A stretch of DNA of 64,000 bases from Xanthobacteraceae bacterium (lineage in GTDB: Bacteria > Pseudomonadota > Alphaproteobacteria > Rhizobiales > Xanthobacteraceae), in the NCBI GenBank assembly GCA_022841625.1, contig JALHRD010000015.1, forward strand, positions 1-64,000, in the 5' to 3' direction. The position numbers were made by a program, and so were the translations under genes. The stretch's first letter is position 1; every line of letters starts with the position of its first letter. Shown one piece after another: positions 26,595 through 35,374 of this stretch. Below the pieces are notes generated by a model. That model was not told the origin of the DNA, did not search any database, and worked only from the letters and a program-made list of their open reading frames with translations.

Positions 26595-27167
26595 CTATGT
26601 TTTTAGCCATACTGCAAACGGTGATGAGAGACGACCGGCGCCAAGTATCTGATACCTGCCCGGGCGGACTGCAGCAAAACGACGAACCGGATAGGTCGAG
26701 TCGCTTGGCCAAAAGCGAGTGAGCTGTTGATCGTCATTATGTTTCACAAATACGGCCAGATCAAAAGAACCAAACGCTACCTCTTCCAGTGCGTCAAACC
26801 ACATTCCAGTCGTCGAACGTCTTATGTCTTCTGTCACTTTGCCTAGGCCTTGCACAAGTGGCTGCCATGAGTGCGGATCGATGGAATAGAGTTGTGCGGC
26901 GCTATCTCTAAGAGTTCCGCTGCCTGAAGTGGTGTCACGCTCTCGTCCCACCAAAATCACGTAACGGGCACCATGATTACTGCAGAAAGACCGAACCACG
27001 TCCGGCCGCGCCGCATTCGAATTTATGACCCAGACGGTATGTCCGATATTTGCGATGTCCGCTGCCTTTCTCTCGATAATGCCGCGCCAATCCTCGTTGG
27101 CGTGAGCGCCGGCGTTGCTCAAAATCAAGGTATCGGCCGCCAATGCGGCCTCCAATATTGCCGTCAT
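26595..27167 (-). CDS. Uncharacterised protein
   Basis: A 190-residue protein I do not recognise. It begins MTAILEAALAADTLILSNAG and has an alternating strand/helix pattern (GHTVWVINSNAARPD; GARYVILVGRERD) suggestive of a Rossmann-like alpha/beta fold, followed by polar segments and a Trp/Phe-rich end (GRYQILGAGRLSSPFAVWLK). AAGG lies about 10 bases before the ATG. No signal peptide or membrane helix. Its base composition is more AT-rich than its neighbours, and it lies in a TA-rich, remnant-rich stretch, consistent with acquired DNA. Confidence 0.6.
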   Translation of the reverse strand: MTAILEAALAADTLILSNAGAHANEDWRGIIERKAADIANIGHTVWVINSNAARPDVVRSFCSNHGARYVILVGRERDTTSGSGTLRDSAAQLYSIDPHSWQPLVQGLGKVTEDIRRSTTGMWFDALEEVAFGSFDLAVFVKHNDDQQLTRFWPSDSTYPVRRFAAVRPGRYQILGAGRLSSPFAVWLKT

Positions 27168-27190
27168 CGCACCAAACCTTGCGAATAGTC

Positions 27191-28261
27191 CTACGCCGCC
27201 GCAGCCTTCTTACGGTTCGCCTCCAGCCGCCGGTCGACCAGCGCCACCTGGGCGTCAATCGCCGGGTGGCTCAGGCCTTTCTGCCGGGCGATCAATTGCA
27301 CCAGCTTGTCAGCGCGCTCGATGTTAGGCGCGCCATTTTGCAGCGCGCGCGCCGCCGACGCCGGGCGCACCAGCGATTGCGCCGCGGCGGCGTATTTCTC
27401 GAACGGCACCAGATCCTCCGGCTTGGCGCCAAGCTTGACGCAGAGATCGAACACGAAATTGTAAACCGCGCGGGACGTCGCGATGTCGGAATGCACGGCC
27501 TCCTGCGCGGTGCGCATGCCGTCCTCGGTGACGCAGCGATAATTGCCGGCGAGCAGCATCGCCCACTTGGCGAGCGGCACGAAGATCGAGTCATAGACCC
27601 TGAGCTTGACCGGCAGTTCGATCTTGCCTTCTGGCGTGTCGAAGCGCGCAGCGTCAACGTCCTTTTCAAGCTGACGCAGGATCGCAGTCGCCTGGTCGCT
27701 GTCGAAGCGCGCCACTTTGAAGTTGGTCGGCAAGGTGACCATCAACTCGTTGGCCTTGCCGTCAGGCGGGCGGATCGCCTGCGGGTCCGGGCTGTTAAGC
27801 GTGATCGTGCCGGGATCGAACGAATCCCACACCCGCGCGTCGGTATAGGCCGGCTCAAGCGCTGCATAATCGAGGCCTGGAATACGCTTCACATAAGGCA
27901 ATGGCGGCATGTTCATGATCGACATGCACGGCACCCGCGATTTCGCCACCGCGTCGAGCAATTCGCGCACACCGGGCGAACGGTATTGCGGCTCCTGCAT
28001 GGCGAGCCCGACCAGATCGTAATTCTTTGGATCGATGCCGGCGGCGGGACCGGCCGTGACCTTGCCGGGCATATTGCGCGACCGCAGCACCACCGGATCC
28101 TTGCGGCCGCGCACCGGCAGCCGCACTTCGAAACCCTCGGAATTGATAAGATCGGCCTCGGCTGGCAGGCAGATGAGATGGATCGAATGGCCGCCAAACA
28201 GGAGCTTGGAAGCGAGCAGCGAACCATAGGACGCGCCCATGAGCAGAATGTTGTAGGCCAT
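27191..28261 (-). CDS. Ketopantoate reductase-like (ApbA/PanE family) dehydrogenase
   Basis: A 356-residue protein from the ATG at 28261 (GAGGTG upstream). The N-terminal nucleotide-binding segment is ILLMGASYGSLLASKLLFGG, a variant lacking the standard GxGxxG. Later parts (SIMNMPPLPYVKRIPGLDYA; LPVKLRVYDSIFVPLAKWAM) resemble ApbA-type dehydrogenases. It is longer than PanE (about 300). The altered loop makes true ketopantoate reductase activity doubtful. Confidence 0.72.
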   Translation of the reverse strand: MAYNILLMGASYGSLLASKLLFGGHSIHLICLPAEADLINSEGFEVRLPVRGRKDPVVLRSRNMPGKVTAGPAAGIDPKNYDLVGLAMQEPQYRSPGVRELLDAVAKSRVPCMSIMNMPPLPYVKRIPGLDYAALEPAYTDARVWDSFDPGTITLNSPDPQAIRPPDGKANELMVTLPTNFKVARFDSDQATAILRQLEKDVDAARFDTPEGKIELPVKLRVYDSIFVPLAKWAMLLAGNYRCVTEDGMRTAQEAVHSDIATSRAVYNFVFDLCVKLGAKPEDLVPFEKYAAAAQSLVRPASAARALQNGAPNIERADKLVQLIARQKGLSHPAIDAQVALVDRRLEANRKKAAAA

Positions 28262-28464
28262 AACGCACCTCGTCGGCGTGTGGGGGCGGAAGGGCTGGCA
28301 GACAGCCACTCCAGATCGGCCAATGCTATTGGCCGGGCCATCCCGATGCAATTGCAATTGAGCGCGCCCCTGGCGGCAGGCTCCTGCCTTTGCGGGCTGC
28401 TTGTTCCCGTGCTTTACAAACGGATAGGATGGGCTTCCGCTATTGACGAGTTTAACCGCATTGG

Positions 28465-28716
28465 ATGAGCGACCGTCTTGATAGCATGCGGCGCAATCCC
28501 GCCGCAGATTGGACGATCGCAGACGTAGAAGCCGTCTGTCGTGAGCATGGTTTACGTTGTTCCGCGCCGAGCGGCGGCGGCTCCCATTACAAGGTGTCAC
28601 ATCCGTCGCAACGTGATATTCTTACAATACCGAGCAGGCGGTCTGCAAAACCTGTCTATGTTCGCAAACTTGTGCGCTTCCTCGATCAAGTGATTGGAGT
28701 TCAAGGACGTGGCTGA
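28465..28716 (+). CDS. hicA: HicA family type II toxin
   Basis: An 83-residue protein with the HicA dsRBD-like pattern: ADWTIADVEAVCREHGLRC, the catalytic GGSHYKVSHP with His, ILTIPSRRSAKPVYVRKLVR. HicA toxins cleave mRNA. The next gene overlaps its end. Start could also be the ATG at 28486. Confidence 0.88.
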   Translation: MSDRLDSMRRNPAADWTIADVEAVCREHGLRCSAPSGGGSHYKVSHPSQRDILTIPSRRSAKPVYVRKLVRFLDQVIGVQGRG

Positions 28717-28933
28717 ACTCGACTACGCGGTCATTATTGAGCCGCTTGCCAGAGAATACGGCGGCGGCTTTGTCGCGACCGTCCCGGACCTGCCGGGCTG
28801 CATGTCGGACGGCGAGACGGCCGAACAAGCGCTCGCGAATATTCGCGATGCAATCAACGCTTGGATCGAGGAGGCGCGTGCGTTAGGTCGCCCGGTGCCG
28901 GCACCTTCGGCCCGCCACGTTGCCGCTGAGTAG
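28709..28933 (+). CDS. hicB: HicB family antitoxin
   Basis: A 74-residue antitoxin. I choose GTG at 28709 (VAELDYAVIIEPL) because GGAG sits 9 bases before it; a TTG at 28694 is an alternative. The HicB partial RNase H fold is visible: GGGFVATVPDLPGCMSDGE and TAEQALANIRDAINAWIEEA. No C-terminal DNA-binding domain is present, as in short HicB forms. Confidence 0.88.
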   Translation: MAELDYAVIIEPLAREYGGGFVATVPDLPGCMSDGETAEQALANIRDAINAWIEEARALGRPVPAPSARHVAAE

Positions 28934-28951
28934 GCGGCGGGCGGAAGCACC

Positions 28952-30103
28952 ATGGCCACCCCGGGATTGGCGTCGAGCGCACTGCCACAATCGCAGGCCA
29001 GCGGCCACCGTATTGTCAGCGTGACTGCGCATTGCCTGCGGCTGCCGTATCGCAACGCGGTGCAGTTCGCGCATGTGAAGCAGGCGAGCGCGGAATACAG
29101 CCTCCTCGTCATCGCCCTCGACAATGGCACCGAAGGCATTGCGGAAGCGGTCTGCCGTCCGGAATTCACTGGCGAGGATGCGCGCTCGATCGCCTACATG
29201 ATCGACACCTTCTTCAAGCCATTGCTGGTCGACGCCGATCCCTTGCACCATCTGGCGATCCTCAATCGGCTCGATCGGATCCGTGACTGCCGGGCGGCGA
29301 AATCGCTGATCGACATCGCGCTGTGGGATTTACGCGGCAAGCTTCTTGGGCAGCCGGTCTGGCGGCTGCTCGGCGGCGGACCGGCCAAGCCGGTGCCGCT
29401 GACCTGGGTCGCGCATGGCGATACCCGCGAAGCAATGCTCGCGGAAGCCAGCGAACGCGTGCTAGGCGGCGGCTATCAAGGGCTGAAGCTGAAAGTGTGG
29501 AAGCGATCCGAGGAGGACGTCGCGCTGGTGCGCGAGGTGCGCAAGGCGGTCGGCGACAAGCCGACGATCTATGTCGACGCCAACAGCAAATACACCGCGT
29601 TCGAGGCTCGCACGATCCTGTCGAAAATCGCCGATCATCGCGTCGATTTCATTGAGGACCCCTGCCAAGGAAGCGACCTCACCCGCATGGCGCTGTTGGC
29701 GCAGGCTTTGCCGATCGCCATCCTCGGCGACCTGCATTGCAATTCGCTCAATGCGGTGCAAGCGCATCTGAGCGCGCGTGCGGTCGGCGGCATCAGCATC
29801 AAGCTCAGGCGAACCGGCCTTACCGAGTCACTGAAAATCGTCGCGCTGTGTGAAGCGGCCGGCGTTCCGATGGTGATCGGAACCGATTCGGAATCGCGCA
29901 TCGGTGCGATGCCGCGCGTTCACCTGCGCATGGCAATCCCAAGCCTTGCGCAAGCGCCGATCGAGACGCATTTCTTTGACAAGCTCGCGAGCGATGTCTT
30001 TAGCGGCGACTTCGAATTCGAAAGCGGCGCCGTCACGCCGAGCGATACGCCGGGTTTCGGCGCCGCCATCGACCGGCGAATGCTCGATAAGTTTAAGTTC
30101 TGA
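28952..30103 (+). CDS. Mandelate racemase/muconate lactonizing enzyme family protein
   Basis: A 383-residue enolase-superfamily enzyme. N-terminal capping domain residues 1-135; then the barrel with the catalytic strand KLKVWKR (second Lys of KxK), metal ligands in IYVDANSKY (Asp), FIEDPCQGSD (Glu) and AILGDLHCN (Asp), and VIGTDSESRIGAM at the later acid position. This fits the MLE/dipeptide-epimerase-like subgroup; the substrate is unknown. It is 18 bases after hicB but has its own GGCGGAAG upstream. Confidence 0.88.
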   Translation: MATPGLASSALPQSQASGHRIVSVTAHCLRLPYRNAVQFAHVKQASAEYSLLVIALDNGTEGIAEAVCRPEFTGEDARSIAYMIDTFFKPLLVDADPLHHLAILNRLDRIRDCRAAKSLIDIALWDLRGKLLGQPVWRLLGGGPAKPVPLTWVAHGDTREAMLAEASERVLGGGYQGLKLKVWKRSEEDVALVREVRKAVGDKPTIYVDANSKYTAFEARTILSKIADHRVDFIEDPCQGSDLTRMALLAQALPIAILGDLHCNSLNAVQAHLSARAVGGISIKLRRTGLTESLKIVALCEAAGVPMVIGTDSESRIGAMPRVHLRMAIPSLAQAPIETHFFDKLASDVFSGDFEFESGAVTPSDTPGFGAAIDRRMLDKFKF

Positions 30104-30129
30104 GATTGATCCAAAGCGCAAAATAAAAC

Positions 30130-30159
30130 GACCGCCCGCCGCGTTAGCGGCAGGCGGTC
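30130..30159 (-). terminator. Rho-independent terminator of the histone-like gene
   Basis: On the minus strand a GC-rich stem GACCGCCtGCCGC / GCGGCgGGCGGTC with loop TAAC is followed directly by GTTTTATTTT. It ends transcription of the lysine-rich gene whose stop is at 30186, and may also block read-through from the converging racemase-family gene. Confidence 0.85.
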
Positions 30160-30185
30160 TGTCATTAACGCGCTGCAACCGCGGC

Positions 30186-30464
30186 TCAGTTGCCGCCGCT
30201 GCTGCCACCGCCGCCGGATCCCATAAACGGCGATCCCATTCCAAACGACGGGGCTGGCGCCGGCTTTGGCGCAACCATCGGCGCCGGCTTTGGCGCAGCC
30301 ATTGGTGCAGCCTTTGGCACGGCCTTCTTCCGAGCCTTCTTCTTCGCCGCGGGCCTGCTGGCCACGCGCTTCTTAGCTGCTTTCTTCTTCTTGCGGGCCG
30401 GTGCAGCCCGCTTCATTTTTTTCTTGATTTTGGTCTTCGACTTCTTCGCACGCTTCTTTGCCAT
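30186..30464 (-). CDS. Histone H1-like lysine-rich protein
   Basis: A 92-residue basic protein from the ATG at 30464 with GGAGAG upstream. The N-terminal half is almost only Lys, Ala, Arg and Pro (MAKKRAKKSKTKIKKKMKRA; KKKAAKKRVASRPAAKKKAR), the middle has AAPKPAP repeats and the end is Gly/Ser-rich. Such AlaLysPro-rich proteins bind DNA as nucleoid components in several proteobacteria. The tail after the repeats (GMGSPFMGSGGGGSSGG) is unusual. Role inferred from composition only. Confidence 0.8.
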   Translation of the reverse strand: MAKKRAKKSKTKIKKKMKRAAPARKKKKAAKKRVASRPAAKKKARKKAVPKAAPMAAPKPAPMVAPKPAPAPSFGMGSPFMGSGGGGSSGGN

Positions 30465-30584
30465 GATCGCTCTCCGATCGTTGAGGCCTGAATATTGGTC
30501 CAGTTCGGCCCGCCTGCACCATAACACAGCACTACAAGCAGCGAGACGCAACAAGCAGCGCGACGCAAACCCGACCCATCGCCG

Positions 30585-31925
30585 TCAAAGCACCGGTTCG
30601 GCGGCCCGCGCCGGAGCGACGATCGATACCCCGTTCAGAGCGGGCGGCTTGGGGCCACCGGTGGCCCAGTCGACCAACTCGACCAGGTGGACCACCGGGA
30701 TCGCCGTGCCCGCCGCGATCTGCGTGAGGCAACCGACATTGCCAGCGGCAATCAGGTCGGGCCTGACCTTTTCGATATTCGCGACCTTGCGGGCAAGCAA
30801 CCGTTTCGCAATGTCATCCTCAAGCATGTTGTAGGTCCCAGCTGACCCGCAGCACAAATGCCCCTCCGGGACTTCCTTGACCACGAAACCGGTTCTGGAA
30901 AGCAATTCCCGGGGCTCGCGTGTGATTTTCTGGCCGTGCTGCAGCGAGCAGGCGCCGTGATAAGCTACCACCAACCCTGGCGCGGTCGCCGGCCGCGGCA
31001 GGTCCAGCCCGGCGAGATATTCGCTAATGTCCTTGGCCAGCGCGGACATCCGTTGCGCCTTGCCGGCAAAGGCCGGGTCGTTTCGCAGCATGAAGCCGTA
31101 GTCCTTGACAGTCGTGCCACAGCCGGACGCGGTGATGAGGATGGCGTCCAGACCCTTCCCGTCAGCTTCGGCGATCCAGGCATCGAGGTTGCGCCGGACC
31201 GCCGCCAGCGCATCATGCTCGCGGCCCATGTGGTGGACCACCCCGCCACAACAGCCCTGCCCCTGCGGCAGGACCACCTCGATGCCGTGCCGGGTCAGCA
31301 CACGGATGGCAGCCTCCTGGACCGATGGCGCGATCACCGGCGTCACGCATCCCGCCATCAGGGCGACCCGCCCGCGGCGCCGGCCCACGGCTGGAAAGAC
31401 GACATTCTCGGCCGTGACTGGAGCCGGCAGCCGCGCCGGCGCCAACCGTAACATCGCGGCGACCGGCTTGAGGCCGAGCCAGGCGAATAGCGGCGCGAGC
31501 GGCTTGGCGAAACCCGCCAGCTTTAACGCAGTGCGAAACCGGCGATTGTTGGGAATCACCGCCGCCAACACCGCACGCAGCATGCGGTTGAGCAGCGGCC
31601 GTCGATAGGTTCGCTCGATATGGATCCGAGCATGATCGACCAGGTGCATGTAATGCACGCCGGATGGGCAGGTCGTCATACATGAAAGGCAGGACAGACA
31701 GCGATCGACATGGGTCACCACATCGGGGGTAGCGGGGGCGTCGCGCTCCAGCATGGTCTTAATCAGGTAAATACGGCCGCGCGGGCTGTCGCGCTCGTCG
31801 CCCAAGAGCACATAAGTCGGGCAGGTCGCGGTGCAGAACCCGCAATGGACGCAAGCGCGGAGGATTTTCTCCGATTCGGCCAGGTTCGGATCGGCAAGCT
31901 GCGCCAAGGAAAATGATGTCTGCAT
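30585..31925 (-). CDS. glcF: Glycolate oxidase iron-sulfur subunit
   Basis: A 446-residue Fe-S protein. Two 4Fe-4S clusters are visible: CVHCGFCTATCP (Cys25, 28, 31, 35) and CLSCLSCMTTCP. Two CCG-type domains follow, each with a GCCGG / LCCG motif (QGCCGGVVHHMG; HLCCGSAGTYNML). It passes electrons from the GlcD/GlcE flavin subunits. Last gene of glcDEF. Confidence 0.96.
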   Translation of the reverse strand: MQTSFSLAQLADPNLAESEKILRACVHCGFCTATCPTYVLLGDERDSPRGRIYLIKTMLERDAPATPDVVTHVDRCLSCLSCMTTCPSGVHYMHLVDHARIHIERTYRRPLLNRMLRAVLAAVIPNNRRFRTALKLAGFAKPLAPLFAWLGLKPVAAMLRLAPARLPAPVTAENVVFPAVGRRRGRVALMAGCVTPVIAPSVQEAAIRVLTRHGIEVVLPQGQGCCGGVVHHMGREHDALAAVRRNLDAWIAEADGKGLDAILITASGCGTTVKDYGFMLRNDPAFAGKAQRMSALAKDISEYLAGLDLPRPATAPGLVVAYHGACSLQHGQKITREPRELLSRTGFVVKEVPEGHLCCGSAGTYNMLEDDIAKRLLARKVANIEKVRPDLIAAGNVGCLTQIAAGTAIPVVHLVELVDWATGGPKPPALNGVSIVAPARAAEPVL

Positions 31926-31929
31926 TGCG

Positions 31930-33150
31930 CTAAACGCCCGCCCACATCCGCCCGGGACTGAGCACGCCGTTTGGATCGAAGCCTTCCTTGACCCGTTTCG
32001 TCAATGCCCCAAGACTGCCATCCTGAGGTTCAAACACATCGGTCACGCGATGCAGCGCCGTCACGGCTTCGATCAGCGTGGCATGACCGCCGCAGGCGCG
32101 CACGGTATCGCGCACCAGGGGCGCCAGGGTTTCTCCGCGCTGCGTGACCCTGAGCCACAACAGCCCGCCCGCCCAATCGAACAGAATGCGCGCGCTGTCA
32201 GGCATGCGCGCGGCAAATCGCGCCCCTTCGCTGGGCGGCAGGGAGATGCGCCAGAGCGCGCCATGCGCTGCCGGATCGGTTGCGATCAATGGCAGGCCAT
32301 CGCGGATCGATCGCCACAACGCCTGCGATGCCGCATGATCGAGCGCGGTTAGCTTCCCGAAGGTCTGGAGCACGGCCTCCAATGCGCGCCGCCGATGCGT
32401 GACCGACGGCGCAACACCCTCCAAGCGCAAGGCAGTCACGGCGGCGCCCGGCGGCAGATCGCCGGAAGCGTTGCGCGCGACATCAGCCGGCAGATGCGCG
32501 GCGCCGGAAACATCGCATGATGAACCCATGGCCACGGTCATGGCCTTGCAGGCCGCATCAACCGGCATCCCAAGCACCAGCACCGTCGCCTCGGTCTCCG
32601 GTCGCGGCAGCGTCTTGATGGTAACCTCGGTCAGCGCAGCCAAGGTGCCCCAGGAGCCCGCCATGAGCTTGCAAAGATCGTAACCGGTGACGTTCTTCAC
32701 CACCCGGCCACCGGACTTGAAGGTCTCGCCGCGCCCGGACACCGCCGTCATCCCAAGGAAATGGTCGCGCGCCGCGCCCGCTTTGATCCGCCGCGGGCCG
32801 GACAGGTTTGCCGCCAAGATGCCGCCGATGGTGCCGCGACCGCCGGGCGCCCCGAACAGCGGACCGTAATCCATGGGCTCGAATGCGAGTTGCTGATTGC
32901 GCGAAGCGACCAGCGCCTCGATTTCGGCAATCGGCGTTCCGGCGCGCGCGGTCAGCACCAGTTCCTCGGGCTCGTACAGCGTTACCCCCACGAGCCCCGA
33001 AAGATCGAGCGTCGCATCGGTCTGCGCCGGCCGGCCAATACCGCGCTTGCTGCCATGGCCGACGATTTCGAGCGTCTTGCCTTCGGCCAACGCCCAGCGC
33101 ACGGCGTCCTCGACGTCTTTGTTATCGCGCGGCTTGAGCGTGTCGGTCAT
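31930..33150 (-). CDS. glcE: Glycolate oxidase FAD-binding subunit
   Basis: A 406-residue subunit from the ATG at 33150, seven bases after glcD. FAD_binding_4 motifs: KTLEIVGHGSKRGIGRP, LDLSGLVGVTLYEPEELVLT and GAPGGRGTIGGILAANLSGP, RVVKNVTGYDLCKLMAGSWG. The C-terminal half is the oxidase cap. Works with GlcD and GlcF to oxidise glycolate to glyoxylate at the membrane. Confidence 0.95.
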   Translation of the reverse strand: MTDTLKPRDNKDVEDAVRWALAEGKTLEIVGHGSKRGIGRPAQTDATLDLSGLVGVTLYEPEELVLTARAGTPIAEIEALVASRNQQLAFEPMDYGPLFGAPGGRGTIGGILAANLSGPRRIKAGAARDHFLGMTAVSGRGETFKSGGRVVKNVTGYDLCKLMAGSWGTLAALTEVTIKTLPRPETEATVLVLGMPVDAACKAMTVAMGSSCDVSGAAHLPADVARNASGDLPPGAAVTALRLEGVAPSVTHRRRALEAVLQTFGKLTALDHAASQALWRSIRDGLPLIATDPAAHGALWRISLPPSEGARFAARMPDSARILFDWAGGLLWLRVTQRGETLAPLVRDTVRACGGHATLIEAVTALHRVTDVFEPQDGSLGALTKRVKEGFDPNGVLSPGRMWAGV

Positions 33151-33157
33151 TGCGCCG

Positions 33158-34651
33158 CTAAAATCTCGGAATGTCGGGGAACGGCACGCGGCCGGCATGC
33201 ACATGCAGACGCCCCAGCTCGGCGCAGCGATGCAATGTCGGGAACACCTTGCCGGGGTTGAGCAGGCCTTTGTCGTCGAAAGCGCATTTGAGCCGCTGCT
33301 GATGCGCGAGATCGGTTTCCGAGAACATTGTCGGCATCAAGTCGCGCTTCTCGACCCCGACGCCGTGTTCGCCAGTGAGAACGCCGCCAACCGCGACGCA
33401 CAGCTTGAGTATTTCGGCGCCGAACGCTTCGGTCTTGTCGAGTTCGCCGGGCTTGTTGGCGTCGTACAGGATCAACGGGTGGAGGTTGCCGTCGCCGGCG
33501 TGAAACACATTGGCGACCCGCAAACCGTAGTGCTCCGACAATTCGCGGATGCGCTTGAGCACCTGCGGCAGCTTGGCACGCGGGATGGTGCCGTCCATGC
33601 AGTAATAATCCGGCGAAATACGCCCGACCGCCGGAAACGCCGCCTTGCGCCCGGCCCAGAACAGCAACCGCTCCTGTTCGGACGCCGACACTTTGCAGGT
33701 CACCGCCTTGCATTCGCGCGCGATCGTCTCAACGCGCGCAATCAAGTGATCGACCTCCGCCTGCGGGCCGTCGAGCTCGACAATTAGCAGCGCCTCGACA
33801 TCGAGCGGATAGCCGGCATGGACGAATTCCTCGGTCGCATGGATCGCCGGCCGGTCCATCATCTCCATGCCACCGGGAATGATGCCGGCGCCGATAATGC
33901 GCGACACGCAATCGCCGGCGTCGTCCGACCGCATAAAGCCGACCAAGACAGCGCGCGCGGTTTCCGGCTTCTTCAGGATCCGGACGGTGATCTCGGTGAT
34001 AACGCCGAGCAATCCCTCCGAGCCGGTGATGATCCCCAACAGGTCGTAACCGCCGGCGTCGAGATGACGGCCTCCGATCTGCACCACGTCGCCGTTCATC
34101 AGCACCAATTCGCAGCCGAGCACATTGTTGGCGGTCATGCCGTATTTGAGGCAATGCACGCCGCCGGAATTTTCCGCCACATTGCCGCCAATGGTGCAGG
34201 CGATTTGCGATGACGGGTCCGGGGCATAATAGAAACCGGCGTGCTCCACCGCCTGGGTCACCGCCAGATTGGTCACCCCGGGCTCCGCCACCACCACGCG
34301 GTTCGCAAAATCGATGTCCCGGATGCGATTGAATTTGGCCATGCCCAGGAGCACGCCGTCGGTCAGCGGTAATGCGCCACCCGACAGCGAGGTTCCGGCG
34401 CCGCGCGGGACGACCTTGATGCTCTCGCGGTGGCAATAGGCGAGAACCCGGCGCACCTGCTCGGTGGTATCCGGCAAGACCACCACCATTGGCAGCGCGC
34501 GGTAGGCGGTCAGGCCGTCGGACTCAAATGGCCGCATCGCCTGCTCGGAGGCGATTACGCCCTCCCCCGGCACGATCGCGCAAAGCGCCGCCACGATCCG
34601 GTCCCGGCGCGCGAGCACCGCAGCATCGAGTTCCGGCATCGTGATCGCCAT
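33158..34651 (-). CDS. glcD: Glycolate oxidase subunit GlcD
   Basis: A 497-residue FAD-linked oxidase. FAD domain: VVPRGAGTSLSGGALPL, GVTNLAVTQAVEHAGFYYAP, DPSSQIACTIGGNVAENSGG and LLGIITGSEGLLGVITEITV. The C-terminal cap carries NVFHAGDGNLHPLILYD and LTGEHGVGVEKRDLM. First gene of the glcDEF operon. Confidence 0.96.
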   Translation of the reverse strand: MAITMPELDAAVLARRDRIVAALCAIVPGEGVIASEQAMRPFESDGLTAYRALPMVVVLPDTTEQVRRVLAYCHRESIKVVPRGAGTSLSGGALPLTDGVLLGMAKFNRIRDIDFANRVVVAEPGVTNLAVTQAVEHAGFYYAPDPSSQIACTIGGNVAENSGGVHCLKYGMTANNVLGCELVLMNGDVVQIGGRHLDAGGYDLLGIITGSEGLLGVITEITVRILKKPETARAVLVGFMRSDDAGDCVSRIIGAGIIPGGMEMMDRPAIHATEEFVHAGYPLDVEALLIVELDGPQAEVDHLIARVETIARECKAVTCKVSASEQERLLFWAGRKAAFPAVGRISPDYYCMDGTIPRAKLPQVLKRIRELSEHYGLRVANVFHAGDGNLHPLILYDANKPGELDKTEAFGAEILKLCVAVGGVLTGEHGVGVEKRDLMPTMFSETDLAHQQRLKCAFDDKGLLNPGKVFPTLHRCAELGRLHVHAGRVPFPDIPRF

Positions 34652-34899
34652 TGGCGCCGCTCCTTCAAATCGGTTCTGTTATAGCGGGAACGCCCCGTAA
34701 AATCGCGCCCCTGCGGCGGCCCCATGGCGGAATCCAATCCGAAACGGTTGACAGCGCGGGGCGCAATGGACCTAAGTCTGGGTGTTTAATATTGGCGGGT
34801 GGGGGATTAATCGCGCCACATGGCCAAAACGAGCAGGCTGCGCCTGCCAATCGCAGCCTCGGCGCAACCAGAGCGCCTTGGCACAAACAGGAGACGGTA

Positions 34900-35292
34900 A
34901 TGGCACTGACGAAGTACTGGCTGGCAGCAACATTGGTGATCGCATCCGGCGGCGCCGGCCTTGCACAAGACACTGGCGCCGGCGAAGGCGTTTTCAAGCG
35001 GATGTGTTTTCCCTGTCACGATGCCGGCGCGGCCGCCAAGGTGAAACTCGGCCCGCCGCTCAACGGCCTCGAAGGTCGTCAGGCTGGCACGATCCCCGGC
35101 TTCAACTATTCCGAGGCCAACAAGAAATCCGGCATCAAATGGACCGACGAAAGCTTCGCGGAATATATCAAGAACCCAATGCAACGGATGCCGGGAACCC
35201 GAATGGCCTTCGCAGGCGTCCGCGACGAGAAGGACATCGTCAATCTGTGGGCGTTTCTCAAACAGTTCGATGACAGCGGAAACAAGCGATAA
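34900..35292 (+). CDS. Class I monohaem cytochrome c
   Basis: A 130-residue secreted cytochrome from the ATG at 34900 with AGGAGAC upstream. Signal peptide about residues 1-22 (LAATLVIASGGAGLAQ). Haem motif MCFPCHDAG (Cys36, Cys39, His40). Conserved LGPPLNGLEGRQAG and QRMPGTRMAF, which supplies the Met axial ligand. It is a soluble periplasmic electron carrier of the cytochrome c2/c550 type. It is divergent from glcD. Confidence 0.93.
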   Translation: MALTKYWLAATLVIASGGAGLAQDTGAGEGVFKRMCFPCHDAGAAAKVKLGPPLNGLEGRQAGTIPGFNYSEANKKSGIKWTDESFAEYIKNPMQRMPGTRMAFAGVRDEKDIVNLWAFLKQFDDSGNKR

Positions 35293-35374
35293 ACAGGCCC
35301 AGCGATCCCACGGGCGCTTGTAAACCGGCCCGCCCCACCGGGCATGATCTCCGAGGGGCAAGGAGTCGGACGCG

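Noticed and set aside
27143-28468. 441-codon plus-strand open frame
   Set aside because: Antisense to the PanE-like gene, with low-complexity His/Arg-rich translation and no domain.
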